Made by a program: the position numbers and the translations under genes
From: Halisarca cf. caerulea
Taxonomy: Eukaryota > Porifera > Demospongiae > Chondrillida > Halisarcidae
Direction of reading: 5' to 3'
Length of the DNA stretch: 64,000 bases
NCBI GenBank assembly: GCA_963170055.1
Contig: CAUJGJ010000332.1
Location: 2,545,001 to 2,609,000, forward strand
Notes under the pieces: model-generated
What the model was told of the DNA's origin: nothing
The model's database searches: none
What the model saw: only the letters and a program-made list of their open reading frames with translations
Part shown: piece by piece, positions 11,801 to 21,162 of the stretch
Layout of the letters: every line of letters begins with the position of its first letter
How positions within the stretch are numbered: the stretch's first letter is position 1

Positions 11801-14800
11801 CACTTGCCAATAACCGCTGATCAAATCCAAAGTGGTAAACCACTTGGATCCAGCTAGGGTGTCCAGGGTGTCGTCAATGCGGGGTAGGGGATAGGCATCC
11901 TTACGGGTGACGGCATTGACTTTACGGTAATCCACACAGAATCGGACACTCCCATCCTTCTTTTTAACTAACACTACTGGTGAAGCCCACGGGCTACTGG
12001 AGGGGTGAATAACATCCTTAGCCTGCATGTCTTTCAGCAGGACAGTCATGTCTTGACGCTGAGCTGGTGGAACTCTGCGGAAGGCTTGCCGGATGGGCGG
12101 ATTGGAACCTGTTGGGATCTCATGCTTTACTCGGCCAGTCCTTCCAAAATCAGCAGTGTGGGTGGCAAACACATCGGAGTACTTACTGAGTAGGCTAAAC
12201 AGTTCATCTCTCTGTTGGTGTGTGAGGGGGCTGTCAGAATCACTCACAGAGGCCCACAGGGCATCACGAAGATCCTGGGATAGGGGCTCTGACACAGCAC
12301 ACACACTGCCATTAAGAGGCTCACAGACGTCAGATGGGCTAACCTGGGTGGCAGTAGCAAGGGTGGTACCCTTGTACAACTTCACTGGCTCCGGACCCAA
12401 GTTCAGCAGGCGGATTGGGGTAGTTTCTCTCCCCACTGATGTCTGAGCAACTACACGAGCTATTAGTACATGAGGACTGGTGGACTTGCCTTCTATCAGC
12501 CAAGTCCCTTCTCCCAGTGTCTCTCCCGGTGCAGTGAGGACCTCCAGTTCACTCTGAGCTGGCACAAGGGTGGTTTCCACTAAGTGTAGGAATCTCTGGC
12601 GACACACCGATGGTTCCTGATCTCCACAAGTGGGTACCCTTGAAAGAGGGACCTCAATTCCCGCACTGTCAATCCTCAACGTACCATGGCCTACATTCAA
12701 GACACACTGCTCTTTGGACATGAAGTCCAAACCCAATATGGCACCTGTGGTAATGTGATTGACCACAATAACTTCAAGGATAAAAATCTTACCCTGTACT
12801 TCCATGGTGATGTTAGCTGTTCCCTTGAGGTCCAAGCTGTCACCACTCACACCCACTAGTTGACGGTCGCAAGGCCGCAAGTCTTGGTTACCTGGGAGAC
12901 CTTCCCAGATGTCTTTCCTTAGGATCGAGTATCCAGACCCCGTGTCGATGACAAAATCCACTCTCTGTCGGTCAATGGTTACAGGAAGGAGGAAGGATCT
13001 ACCTGTGGAGATGGTGTTGGTGACCGACGAGGTGGGCCCATCTGAATCTCCCTCCGGCACGGGGCCCATCATGCCGGGGGCTTCCCGTTTCCCGGCTTGT
13101 CGATGGGTCTCTTGGTGGCACATCCTCTGGCGTAATGACCCACACGCCCACACCGAAGACAGATGACTTCTTTCTCGGGTGTTGGCACTCGTGATTTGGG
13201 TGGAGGGCCCCGGCCTGGGGCATGGAACTTATCCTGGCTTCCTCTGGTGGTACTTGCAGTCTCCAACTTCTCAAGGCGGGTGGTTATATCTGATAGAGCC
13301 TTGAGTACAACGTCTTCCCGTGCTTCCACACGCTTCAGGGCTTCGGTTGGATCAAGGGTGGTCTGTACAGAAACAGGCTTAGGCCTGAGGTATGACTCCA
13401 GCTCCAGGGTTGCTCGTACAGCCTCATCAATAGTATGGGGGGTCCTTTGTCGTATGGCAAAAGAAAGTTGCATGTTGTCTACCTGGTTAAGGTAGTGCTG
13501 GAGGGTGACGAGCTGTCTGGCATTTTGGTCTAGTTCAGGGTATGCCTTGTCTGCTAGTACACGTAGATCATCTGCATAATCGGCCCAACCTTCAGTCTTG
13601 GCTTTCTTTCGAGCTTGGAACTTGGCAATATAAAGTTGTCTCAGGCTGGCTGGTTCGAACCGCTCCTTGAGGGCTGCTATAGCTGCCTCATATGCAGCCT
13701 GTGACTCAGCTGGTAGCTTTCCGAAGGCTGTCTGGGCTTTTCCTCCAAGCCTCACTTTTAACCACAGGAGCTTCTGGTCATCATCCCACTGGTTGACAGC
13801 AGCAACATTTCCAAAGTGCTTTGCCCAGTCAACAAAACTTCCCTCACCGGTGTACACGTCGGGTAACACAAGGGGTCTTTGGACTCGCGGGGCTGGTTGC
13901 TCTGCCATGTTTCACTATCCTGCCGACTACGCCAACTGTAAGAACGCGACCCGAGCGGGGTATCACAAATTCGATGCTGATAGTGAGCGATAGCAACGGA
14001 GCAAAGTCAATAGCACTTTATAATTCACCAGTCACAGAAGCTAACTACAAAACTCAGTGTTCTACTTAAATACAAAAGCAGCAAACATAAGATTGATTTG
14101 AGTGCAAAGATTAAAGGGTACAAAGATAACTTTGAACACACTTTGAAATAGGAAGTCACGTTCAACAATAATTAATGAAGGTGGTGGAAGGAAATTAAGG
14201 ATGACTTATAAAATAGTCACATGGCACAAAAAGGTGACTTCCACATTGCAAACCAGACAGACAATCAATCTACTAATGATGTAACCAAAAGTTACAAAGA
14301 CTAAACCATAAGTGTTAAACTAGTGTGGCTTTACACGTGAGCAACTAAAAGGGTAAATCTATAGACATAGTCTAGACAGATTGAAGGACTGGTGAACATA
14401 CACATGCACATACTCATACAAGCACACACACACACACACACACATGAGTCAAGCACAGATTGTACTGTCACACTGTTACATATGTATAGTATACTGGGAT
14501 ACACTTTTTATGTACTGTACCACGATCAAGGGCATACTATAGTTGTTTTGTTGTCATCCTTTATACTCAGGGAGTTTGGATGTTCCTGCTCTTCATTTTG
14601 GTACCCAAAACGACAAGGAAAGTTTTTCAGTCAAAGTTAAATAAGCTGATGCTCTACTGCAAAGCTGGAGGGAGGAGAAATGTTCAGATTAGCAATTCAA
14701 GGGTTCTTTCAACAAATAAATTTACCGCAAATAGGACAACTGAAGTATGTTGAATTATAATGCTTTGGCCAGTATAAGTTAATTCACATCCTACAGATTA

Positions 14801-16523
14801 GATATATCATAGACATTTAGAATGTACATCTGACTATTTCCATTTCATTGCTTTTGTTACAATGTGAGATCCAATTATATGTTAGTTAATTATTTGCCGC
14901 ATGTCTTGATCTACACAGGATTTAGCACATTCCAGAATACCTGCATCCCCAGTAACATCAGTTGAAAATATAAGAAGTGAGATCTGCAGGGCAAATTTTT
15001 AAGGAATTTTTCAGATTGCCCACAGGGCAATCTGAATGTTATTCTAGGTTGCCCCTGGTGAATTCAGGTTGTCCCTTAAAATCGGTGCAAAATTCGTGAA
15101 CATTTCGGTCCATGGAATTTTCCTGCTGTATGATCGGTGATATGCAAGGATACAGTATATATGCATGTAAGGATGGATGGACTCTTCCTATCATGTGAAT
15201 AAGGCACTGTGGATATTTATATTTTTCCTATATTGTGGCTTACTTATATCTGCCACTAGCTGTCCTACAACTATAGGTTGCCCAGGGGGCAAGCCAGTTG
15301 GACATTTTTGGTTGCCCGCAAGGATATCTGGTCGTCTCGGACGAGCGAACGACTGTTAAAAATATCCCCTGGATCTGCCTCAATCTGTAGTGACTGTGTG
15401 TTGTCAATGTGGTGCCTATAGCTAATGGTCTTTACAATGATTATTTCTATGTACATATATATTTGGTACATGCACTTTTGCCTTCAAGATAATATGTATA
15501 ATACTGTATATATATTTCTGTTGGTTTGTTCTCAGCAGATAGTGTTCTCACCCACAACAGCAGCCAGTCACATACTCAGCTAGTGAGATGCTCTTCCGCT
15601 ACATATCTGTCTAGTCAATCACCACATGAAGCTCAGCAGGTACAGGATATAGTTAGCTATAGCTAACAAATTAATAACACAAAGTGTATATAGAAGTCAC
15701 TGTATGATCAACTGTCGACTATACAGTGGAATCTATCATAACAGACACTTTGAGAACTGAAAAACATGCAGTTTGCATGTCATAATATTATAGAGGTTCG
15801 CTCCATATGTATAGCAATCTATCTGGACCCATGCAGCGGTAAAGTAGTCTGTTATAGAGAGGTTCCCATCATTAGGGGAGTTTGTTAGCAGAGATTCCAT
15901 GCACTGTAAATTCAGATTTTACATAATATTATTATTACTATACTTACCTTCTGTTCCAGGCAAATATTGTATCACCATCATACAAGCAAAGCAAATCAAC
16001 TCAACCTGTGTTCAGTATTGCAAGAAAGGCTTTTTCAACTTCCAGTGTGGACGGTAGTGCTAGACCACACTTGTCTATCAACATTCAACAGTCCAAATCT
16101 GAAATTATTACAGAATCCGACGTGAACCAGGAATGGAAACGCCACTCAATGTTAGCTGCAGTTGACTCCTCCCCAACCACAGCAGAGGAGCACATATACG
16201 ATCATCTCTATAATTTTGACATTTCCAGTCCACCATTTGCTTCCAACCAGGAACACAAATCTTCTTATACACAGACATCACAGCTGGATCTCCCAACCAA
16301 GGATTTGGGTGTGGTGGAGGAAATGTCACATTCCACCTACATTTCTAGTCACTCACTGCCACACACAAGTGCAAGGAGCTCCAGGTTTACCGATCACAGA
16401 CAACTCAAGCGCAACCATCCTCTACCACAGATAGAATGTAAAATACGGTCACCATTTTATCCTTCCCCTGTTCCCCGAAGATCACCTAAAGCAGGTTCTG
16501 AAATTACACTAAAGAAAGTTTAA
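2807..16523 (+). CDS. Adhesion-type G protein-coupled receptor (GAIN/GPS plus 7TM), 19 exons
   Basis: Exons: 2807-2937, 3022-3292, 3417-3596, 3809-3920, 3991-4192, 4279-4369, 4450-4499, 4604-4751, 4816-4922, 5113-5215, 6795-6954, 7099-7180, 7252-7318, 7452-7549, 8117-8243, 14571-14744, 14919-14976, 15536-15639, 15960-16523. They total 2829 nt (942 residues), every junction in phase. A hydrophobic N-terminal stretch around residues 16-29 looks like a signal peptide. An unrecognised ectodomain follows, then a GAIN domain and a GPS with CVFW, W..GC and CYCNHLTHF. The predicted self-cleavage is between Leu380 and Thr381. Seven membrane segments follow (about 405-665), with family hallmarks such as CWL before TM5 and GVGWLSG in TM6. 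The tail of about 280 residues is Ser/Pro-rich. Family knowledge: the receptor is cleaved autoproteolytically in the ER and signals through a tethered agonist. The ligand is unknown. Two transposons sit in introns, leaving the exon chain intact. Confidence 0.93.
4450..4751 (+). other. GPS autoproteolysis motif of the receptor (two exons)
   Basis: Exons 4450-4499 and 4604-4751 together encode the GPS. The four expected cysteines are in CVFW, EGC, ECYC, and the two tryptophans are FWK and GEW. The HL-T cleavage tripeptide lies in NHLTHF, with the T-HFAVLL stalk following as the tethered agonist. All residues needed for self-cleavage in this family are visible, so the receptor is predicted to be cleaved. 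Confidence 0.9.
5379..5466. repeat. Nested perfect hairpin within the left arm of the foldback element
   Basis: AACTGTGCATTGGC at 5380 pairs with GCCAATGCACAGTT ending near 5464. Inside are ATTGCTCG/CGAGTGCAAT arms and a GC-rich GGGCGC-GAA-GCGCCC core. It is a three-tier palindrome. The right arm of the element lacks it, so this is an insertion into, or an expansion of, one arm only. Confidence 0.8.
5928..6078. repeat. Short tandem array in the foldback element core
   Basis: Repeated units built on TTTCTGCAAAATCGATT, alternating with CGCCTACAGCTAAATCG, occur about four times. The array is imperfect and noncoding as far as can be seen. Confidence 0.75.
8672..9215 (-). repeat. 3' LTR of the Ty3 element (left copy)
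   Basis: 544 bp, TGTAA...TTACA on the plus strand. By eye it matches the right copy at 13937-14480 base for base, including the CA microsatellite near 9158-9180. Because the element is on the minus strand, this is its 3' LTR. Confidence 0.96.
9216..9227 (-). other. Polypurine tract of the Ty3 element
   Basis: On the minus strand the sequence abutting the 3' LTR is GGTAGGGGGCCG, a purine-rich run in the position expected for the plus-strand primer. Confidence 0.7.
9248..13153 (-). CDS. pol: Ty3/gypsy Pol polyprotein (protease, RT, RNase H, integrase)
   Basis: An uninterrupted 1301-codon frame. The order of domains is: retropepsin with DTGSG at residues 70-74; RT with LPRIDDTL and the catalytic YLDD; RNase H with [15 protein letters not shown]; integrase zinc finger ([10 protein letters not shown] ... 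CKTCPQC); the catalytic core with D in VAVDILGP, D in HSDQGRQF and E in VERFNRTL; and a GPY/F-type C-terminal module ([11 protein letters not shown]). No chromodomain was seen. The frame overlaps gag by 85 nt in the -1 register, so it is expected to be made as a Gag-Pol fusion by frameshifting, not from its own start. All catalytic residues look intact. Confidence 0.97.
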   Translation of the reverse strand: MWACGSLRQRMCHQETHRQAGKREAPGMMGPVPEGDSDGPTSSVTNTISTGRSFLLPVTIDRQRVDFVIDTGSGYSILRKDIWEGLPGNQDLRPCDRQLVGVSGDSLDLKGTANITMEVQGKIFILEVIVVNHITTGAILGLDFMSKEQCVLNVGHGTLRIDSAGIEVPLSRVPTCGDQEPSVCRQRFLHLVETTLVPAQSELEVLTAPGETLGEGTWLIEGKSTSPHVLIARVVAQTSVGRETTPIRLLNLGPEPVKLYKGTTLATATQVSPSDVCEPLNGSVCAVSEPLSQDLRDALWASVSDSDSPLTHQQRDELFSLLSKYSDVFATHTADFGRTGRVKHEIPTGSNPPIRQAFRRVPPAQRQDMTVLLKDMQAKDVIHPSSSPWASPVVLVKKKDGSVRFCVDYRKVNAVTRKDAYPLPRIDDTLDTLAGSKWFTTLDLISGYWQVEVDPKDQPKTAFSTPDGLFEFNVMPFGLCNAPATFQRLMDMVLAGLQWTMCLVYLDDVIVMGRTFEEHLTNLANVLTRLRDANLRLKPQKCAFARQRVTFLGHVVSPEGVATDPEKTQKVREWPQPTSVKEVRQFLGLVSYYRRFIKDFSQIAKPLHRLTEKTSVFVWTEDCEDAFQQLRTRLVTSPILAFPDHRRPFILDTDASDVGIGAVLSQVQDDGIERVIAYASRVLTKAERRYCVTRKELLAVVTFVQYFRPYLLGSKFTLRTDHGSLRWLWNFKEPQGQLARWLEKLQEFDFSIEHRRGRSHGNADALSRLPCRQCGRDSHHVDTTNPVFVIALQNQSVSSLRESQLADDSIGPLLQGMEEGQKPLATSSSSRVKGPAYRRLLQMWDQLVVRDGLLFRQFEDTSGSSSHLQLVVPAAMRKEVLADLHSGAMGGHLGEDKTLAKLKERYYWPGHHNDVAEWCKTCPQCAARKNPTPKGRAPLQPVMVGYPLQLVAVDILGPLPDTPRGNRYLLVVADYFTRWTEAYPIPNQEAITVARVLTTEFFLRFSPPEQLHSDQGRQFESEVLAEVCKLLGVKKSRTTPYHPQSDGLVERFNRTLLSMLATSVDRHQEKWEDHVRSACMAYNTSQHPTTGYSPFYLMFGRKARIPIELTYGCSPSTPSSTQQYAEDLKGSLEKAYTEVRNNFSHRLERQKDFYDRKVHGEPFAVGTLVWLHSPVVARGKSRKLHHPWTGPYRVIKRISEATYRIQNTTGNRKRLVVHFDRLKACHPNTRIESTGTATPPSTTQQLPPTSAERVIFEEQLELVEPSDSPQVTSQGAPAMVSSRYPQRQHSMPDRYGAYVSH
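13051..13093 (-). promoter_or_regulatory. Programmed -1 ribosomal frameshift signal (slippery heptamer plus hairpin)
   Basis: In the gag frame the codons CCG GGA AAC create the heptamer GGGAAAC (13087-13093), fitting X-XXY-YYZ. About seven to nine nt downstream, CCGGCA (13072-13077) pairs with TGCCGG (13054-13059), extended by flanking C/G pairs, around a loop that contains the gag stop. The pol frame is exactly -1 relative to gag here. Heptamer phase, spacer and stem all match known retroviral and retrotransposon signals. Efficiency is unmeasured. Confidence 0.8.
13069..13908 (-). CDS. gag: Ty3/gypsy Gag with one zinc knuckle
   Basis: 279 codons starting at an ATG only 28 nt from the 5' LTR. 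The N-terminal two-thirds is a capsid-like Ty3 Gag (pattern [37 protein letters not shown]). The C-terminus has one CCHC knuckle, [14 protein letters not shown]. Its stop codon (13069-13071) lies in the loop of the predicted frameshift hairpin. It is expected to form the particle and package the element RNA. No break was seen. Confidence 0.95.
   Translation of the reverse strand: MAEQPAPRVQRPLVLPDVYTGEGSFVDWAKHFGNVAAVNQWDDDQKLLWLKVRLGGKAQTAFGKLPAESQAAYEAAIAALKERFEPASLRQLYIAKFQARKKAKTEGWADYADDLRVLADKAYPELDQNARQLVTLQHYLNQVDNMQLSFAIRQRTPHTIDEAVRATLELESYLRPKPVSVQTTLDPTEALKRVEAREDVVLKALSDITTRLEKLETASTTRGSQDKFHAPGRGPPPKSRVPTPEKEVICLRCGRVGHYARGCATKRPIDKPGNGKPPA
13917..13934 (-). other. Primer binding site, tRNA-Ser
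   Basis: Two nt inside the 5' LTR, the minus strand reads TGGCGTAGTCGGCAGGAT. This is complementary over 18 nt to the CCA end of eukaryotic serine tRNAs whose acceptor stem begins GTAGTCG. The match is from knowledge of tRNA-Ser sequences; no tRNA gene for it is in the window. Confidence 0.8.
13937..14480 (-). repeat. 5' LTR of the Ty3 element (right copy)
   Basis: 544 bp, apparently identical to 8672-9215. As the upstream LTR in element orientation it should hold the promoter; a core promoter could not be pinpointed. Confidence 0.96.
14985..15365. repeat. GTTGCCC-rich intronic repeat with a hairpin
   Basis: In the intron after 14976 there are several copies of GTTGCCC or its complement. 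A perfect 10-bp inverted repeat, CAGATTGCCC-ACA-GGGCAATCTG, lies at 15012-15034. It looks like a degenerate mobile element or a small foldback; the family is not recognised. Confidence 0.45.
15724..15906. mobile_element. AACCTC-family MITE (Tc1/mariner-like ends)
   Basis: Ends are CAGTGGAATCT and AGATTCCATGCACTG, flanked by TA on both sides (TA target duplication). The interior contains GTCTGTTATAGAGAGGTTCC. Same family as copies at 27272, 30355, 34924, 40897, 46649, 50559, 52971, 61700 and 63769. It is noncoding and lies in the last intron of the receptor. Confidence 0.8.
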
Positions 16524-16780
16524 GATAGCTTCATAATTATACAGAATAGGAAAAACTCAATTATACTGAAAACACACAACATTATATTTCCCCATGCATG
16601 TACTACATGTTATCGATGACAAGTCAGTTACGGTAATCATTAACTTTAAGCACTTGCATGAAATGCACAAAAAATGTCATATATTTTGGCTGTACATTAA
16701 TATAAAGCGCAATATACGTATGTGTCACTAATGCAGTAACTATCACAGACACTAGCAGTCTGATGAGCCTGCTCTCAGTA

Positions 16781-17043
16781 TTAGCAGCAGCTTTTGCTAG
16801 CTGTGTTGTGTTTACAACACGATTCATCATCAAGAAAAGTAAAAGGGTTGACAGTCAAAAGATCTTGTGCACTCTTGTAGTGAGTGGTAGCAACCGCTTG
16901 AGGTGAAGCAGGTGAGATGTCAAAATGAGGGGCTAACCGACTGGACAATATGGCTGACACAAAAGATGCCGGAATAATTGAGGCACAACGGGTCTACAAA
17001 ATGAAATGCATACAGATTTCATATACATTGCATGACTTCACAG

Positions 17044-17122
<79 letters not shown>

Positions 17123-20100
17123 ATGTACGTTCACAAGCATGTAAATCCATGTGCATCATTACGTATGTGTGTGCATGTGTACATACATGTGTACATGTGA
17201 CAAATCAAGCACAGAAAGCACTTGCAAAAGGCAAGGATTGTGAGGCAGGCACTAGACACACTGTGTAGTTCCAAAGATAACGTGAATATACTGTAGCTTT
17301 ACACTCACTCCAATGCTAATGTCCCATGTGAGTTGGAAAGAATTCGGAGAGCCGGACATACCACCTACATAAAGACATATACCGGATGTTAAGTATAAAG
17401 AACATTGTGCAGTATAAAGACAAAACACCAATTTTCAAATAATAGCATTCATGTACATACATGCTGTTGTTAAACACAGCAGACAGACAGAACAGACACA
17501 GTATGCATTAAGACATTGAACATGTACCTTTGAGTTTAACATTCATCAGTGGATCCTTAGCACTACAGTCCTCAGAGTCGTCAGGTTTGAACAGGCGATA
17601 AGTAGCCGAGCAGAACTTCACATCACCTGAAAAAGGAAAAGGAAATCAAATGCACACAATCTGCGAGGTGTGCAACTACAAAACATGCCAAGAGATTCCC
17701 TCCTTTCAGTTGACCATGGAATAATTTGTGCTTAAGAAAATAATCTATCAATTCCAATCAATTGCTATTCATGTACGTACACAATTCTAGAAAGACATGC
17801 CAATTTAGTGTAGACACACATCAGAGCTGTAGTTGTAGCTATTTTTAGGTTTATAAGCAATGCCATGTATTTATAAAAGATTATATTAAAACACATATGT
17901 ATGTACAGAATGTGGAATTCCTGTTCAAAAGTGCAAACACAACAGATAGAGAAACTCATTAATCCATTACAAAAGGTTTTCTCCAAAATAGCAAATAAAA
18001 TGGATCTGAGAAAATAAACAATCTATGTACTGTAGTACATATTAGGTGTCAGAAACCATGGCTAATAAAGGAGTTAATGGATAAAGAGGTAGCAGGCTGA
18101 TGAGTTTACACTGTGGTCATTCACTATCGGAGATATTCAGCACAAGCAATCAAGTTACACAAATGTACACATACGTACCAACTACAGCTCTCAAATCTTC
18201 TCGCTCTATTGTTATCGGTGAGGCCTTGACCAGCATAGGTGGAGAGAACCCTACTTCTGTTGCAATCCTCATCCATTCCTCCCACTGGAGAGCACCAGAG
18301 ATGCACTCTCCCCACAACACTTCGTCTTTCCTGGCTTCCTTAGACACCACCACATCGCTGTACACATCACTGAAGTACATTTCACCTCCAGGCTGAGGGA
18401 AGTAGGAGAGCACAGACAATCTGCTCAAATTTGACTCATACAACATTCTGTCTAGGGAATGATGTCGCTACTTACTTTCATGCACACAGTCCTCATCAAA
18501 CACAACACACACACACACATGTATACATACTGTACACCCAAGCATACGCAGGTATTTTCATACCAAACATACAATTTCCATACAAAATCATGGACTTGTA
18601 TCAACAAACTACAGTGCATATGTACCTTCAAGACTCTGTAGACTTCTTTCAATACAGCAAGCTTATCTGGAGATAAGTTGATCACACAGTTTGACCTGTA
18701 AAAACACACCAAACAGATGGGAGTGATGACGAACACAAAATATGTCACATGGATAGCGGGACTTGCCTAGTAAGTACCAACATGGGTAGTGCACACCCCT
18801 ACTAAATAGCACACTCCTTTCAGTTTGTCCCTCCTTATGTACAGCAGATACATACAACAGTCACAATTGTAATAGGTTACCTCTGGTGACATGTAACAAT
18901 TGTGTCCCCATCCCATAATTTTGTCAATACATCCTGCTGACCATGCCTCAACTACTTACACAACTATGTCCTGTGAACTGTCCTTGATGCCAGCATCAGT
19001 GAGGCACTCAATGTAGCCATGTCGAAATTCTACATTGGGTTTGGAATAGCCATATTTCTCAGTATGATAGCCAATATACTTGTTAGCAACATCCAACTAT
19101 GCAGGGATATGAAAAAGAGCACAATGCATTCTATGAACAATGTACAGTGAGGCACAGGCAGTAGCCATGCATTCATAGCAGTTCTCCTTGTGAGGAACCT
19201 TTGGGGTTCGGTACTAACAATTCATATACTAGTCTAGTCAATAGCCCTGTACCTGTAAGGGAACTACTTTTCCTTTGGGTGAGAGGTCAACTACACAGCT
19301 AGTAGGATAGCACAAACACACATACTAGAAGACACAAGGTTTGAGAAGGAATAATAATTTCCTATTTAAACTGGGTGGGCCATTAGCCTGAGGCTACTAC
19401 TAAGGCCCCCAGTATCCCACACACCCATCCACACACACAATCAAATTAAATCAAATTCAAATTGTTTGGTGGCTGCAGTAGGTCATCTTTTCAGCTGTTC
19501 CCAGGTTGGTGGCAGGGGGGTGCAGGGAAAAACTCCAAATGGCACACGGGTGGAGTGGTATCTTTTTTTCACTCAATACTTGATTGACTTCAGTGCTAAC
19601 CTACTACTGAGTCACGAGCACCCCCCTAAAATACAACAATTATGTAATCACTATAATAACATGATTAATACAAATCAGTACTATACGCATGCAGTAGAAA
19701 GCGGGAGTCTGCAACGAGGCATTCTGACATACGAGATTTTGAAATCCCAAGAGATTTCAAGGATTTCATTAAGATTTCAAAGATTTCGAAATAAGATTTC
19801 ACAAGATTTTGCCTAGCGAGATTTCAAGATTTCAAGATCTTGCCTAAGATTTCCAGATTTCAGATAAGATTTCTGGATTTCAGGCAAGATTTCAAGATTT
19901 CGTTAGTGATTTTAAGACTTCGGCAAAGATTTCTCATAGGATTTCGAACGCATACAATGATTTCAGATTTCAATAAGATTTCATAAGATTTCGGGATTTC
20001 ACTTGAGATTTCAATCAAAGTGTACCAGGTTTCACTGTGCTGCGGACCCCTCGGTAGTAACAAACGAAGGCGAGCTAGATAAGCCAAACCAAAAACCAAT

Positions 20101-21162
20101 GCAGTAGAATAACACTTTTAAGATTCAATAGGACTCTGCACTATAGTAGAAATAGAATGCAATCACCCTAAGCTAATTTGTAATACATTGATTAGGATAT
20201 ATCTTTCGCAGAAACTCAATTCTGCTGACACAACAGTGCATGTACTGTGAATACACTCAGCTGTACCTGCTCTTTTGTCATGTCCACACCAGTCACGTAA
20301 CCCTTCTCTCCGACCAGTTTACTGAGGACAAAGCAATCTCTTCCTGACCCACTACCAAGGTCCAGTACATGACAGCCTTCAACAGCTTCGGGGAACACAG
20401 GACCACAGCCATAGTACCTAAAAATAGAACACTGCTGAATGGAAGACCTAGAACTGCAGTGCAGGTGCATCTGGAGGTGGACATGTGAACTGGTTCGACA
20501 CTCTAGGTGGCCATTTGCCTTCAGTGAACCATGCAGAGTGGTAAGTTTTCATTTAAAGCATCACGATAAAGGATAAAATTGCTGATGTATTTATCTGAGA
20601 TTCGGCCAATTGATATATAGAGTCATGCTTGTTTTAGTAAGGTAAAGGGGGGTAATTTGGAACACGATGGTAATTTGGAACAGGGCCAGGAACTTCTGTT
20701 GTGGTTAAGTTGCCCAGACATTCTTGCTACTGCCAAACTCCCCTTTCATGGAGATAATACGGACAATAAATGATGGATGTAGATTGTGGTTGGCACGGCT
20801 TTTGGCCTGACTGTGCCAAATTACCTGCCTTTCAAAATTACCCCCCTTTACCTTATCTGTGTTTATAGCAGCACAAATCTTGCCTGTACGTATATGGGCG
20901 TACTAGCAAGAAGATAGCAAAGCGGTGTGCAAACGCTGAGGCCTGAGACTTTCCACGAAGGCCGATCCGAGGGCAGATCAAAGGTAAACAGAAAAAGAAC
21001 TAACTTTGAAACAACTTCTTCGTGACAGTCAGCTAATGCTTTCTTTATAACTTGTGGGAAACTTCCTCCGCAAGATGTCGTGCATGCCGTTGTCTTTAGA
21101 TCTTCTGTCTTCTGTAACTTTTTGCCATAGTAGTCTTGAACCTTCTCGTGAGTAGCCGCCAT
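16781..21162 (-). CDS. AS3MT: Arsenite methyltransferase (AS3MT-like), copy 1, 8 exons
   Basis: Exons on the minus strand: 21162-21005, 20417-20267, 19096-18960, 18695-18626, 18392-18179, 17626-17528, 17364-17309, 16993-16781. They total 1098 nt (365 residues), all junctions in phase. An earlier in-frame ATG at 21183 is possible. The SAM-binding core is [16 protein letters not shown] followed by GVDMTKEQV. Family cysteines are Cys27 region (TTACTTSC), Cys57 (YYGCG), Cys152 (SNCVINL) and Cys202 (LWGECISG). The C-terminus has CC pairs, as in many AS3MT proteins. Family knowledge: it transfers methyl groups from SAM to trivalent arsenic, with thiol reductant, in the cytosol. It is the downstream member of a tandem pair and converges with the receptor gene, with only 257 bp between stop codons. 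Confidence 0.95.
17047..17121. repeat. GT/CA microsatellite
   Basis: About 35 GT units with occasional GC variants, in the last intron of AS3MT copy 1. It produces meaningless cysteine-valine open frames. Confidence 0.97.
19375..19720. other. Intron 2 of AS3MT copy 1: repeat-derived filler
   Basis: No exon was recognised. The phrase near 19380 (GCCATTAGCCTGAGGCTACT) recurs in altered form near 48695-48720 (TTTAGCCAGAGGCTACTGTA), suggesting a shared dispersed element. Confidence 0.4.
19725..20035. repeat. Irregular AAGATTTC array, about 310 bp
   Basis: Roughly two dozen GATTTC cores (AAGATTTC, AGATTTCAAGATTTC, with short spacers) follow each other with irregular spacing. It lies in the intron of AS3MT copy 1 between exons 2 and 3. 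It is not a fixed-period satellite. No coding potential. Confidence 0.85.
20640..20853. mobile_element. MITE with AGGTAAAGGGGGGTAATTT inverted repeats
   Basis: Left end AGGTAAAGGGGGGTAATTT and right end AAATTACCCCCCTTTACCT are perfect inverted repeats, with TA on both sides. Interior is noncoding. A related decayed copy, with GGGTAAAGCGGGTGACTTGG at its left, is near 25434-25640 in AS3MT copy 2, in a different intron. Confidence 0.85.

Larger units (their letters stand above)
8672..14480 (-). mobile_element. Full-length Ty3/gypsy LTR retrotransposon, 5809 bp, in the TM6-TM7 intron of the receptor
   Basis: Two 544-bp LTRs that appear identical, including an internal CA tract of the same length, bound gag and pol open frames on the minus strand. 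The LTRs begin TGTAA and end TTACA. The 4-bp sequence TATG flanks both sides (8668-8671 and 14481-14484) as target duplication. A tRNA-Ser primer site and a G-rich polypurine tract are in the expected places. Gene order in pol is protease, RT, RNase H, integrase, which defines Ty3/gypsy. No envelope frame was seen. Identical LTRs and long open frames indicate very recent insertion. It is antisense to its host gene. Confidence 0.97.

Noticed and set aside
9677..13166. Plus-strand open frames within the Ty3 element
   Set aside because: They are antisense shadows of gag and pol with no domain similarity.
16950..17268. Cysteine-valine-rich open frames
   Set aside because: Pure translation of the GT microsatellite.
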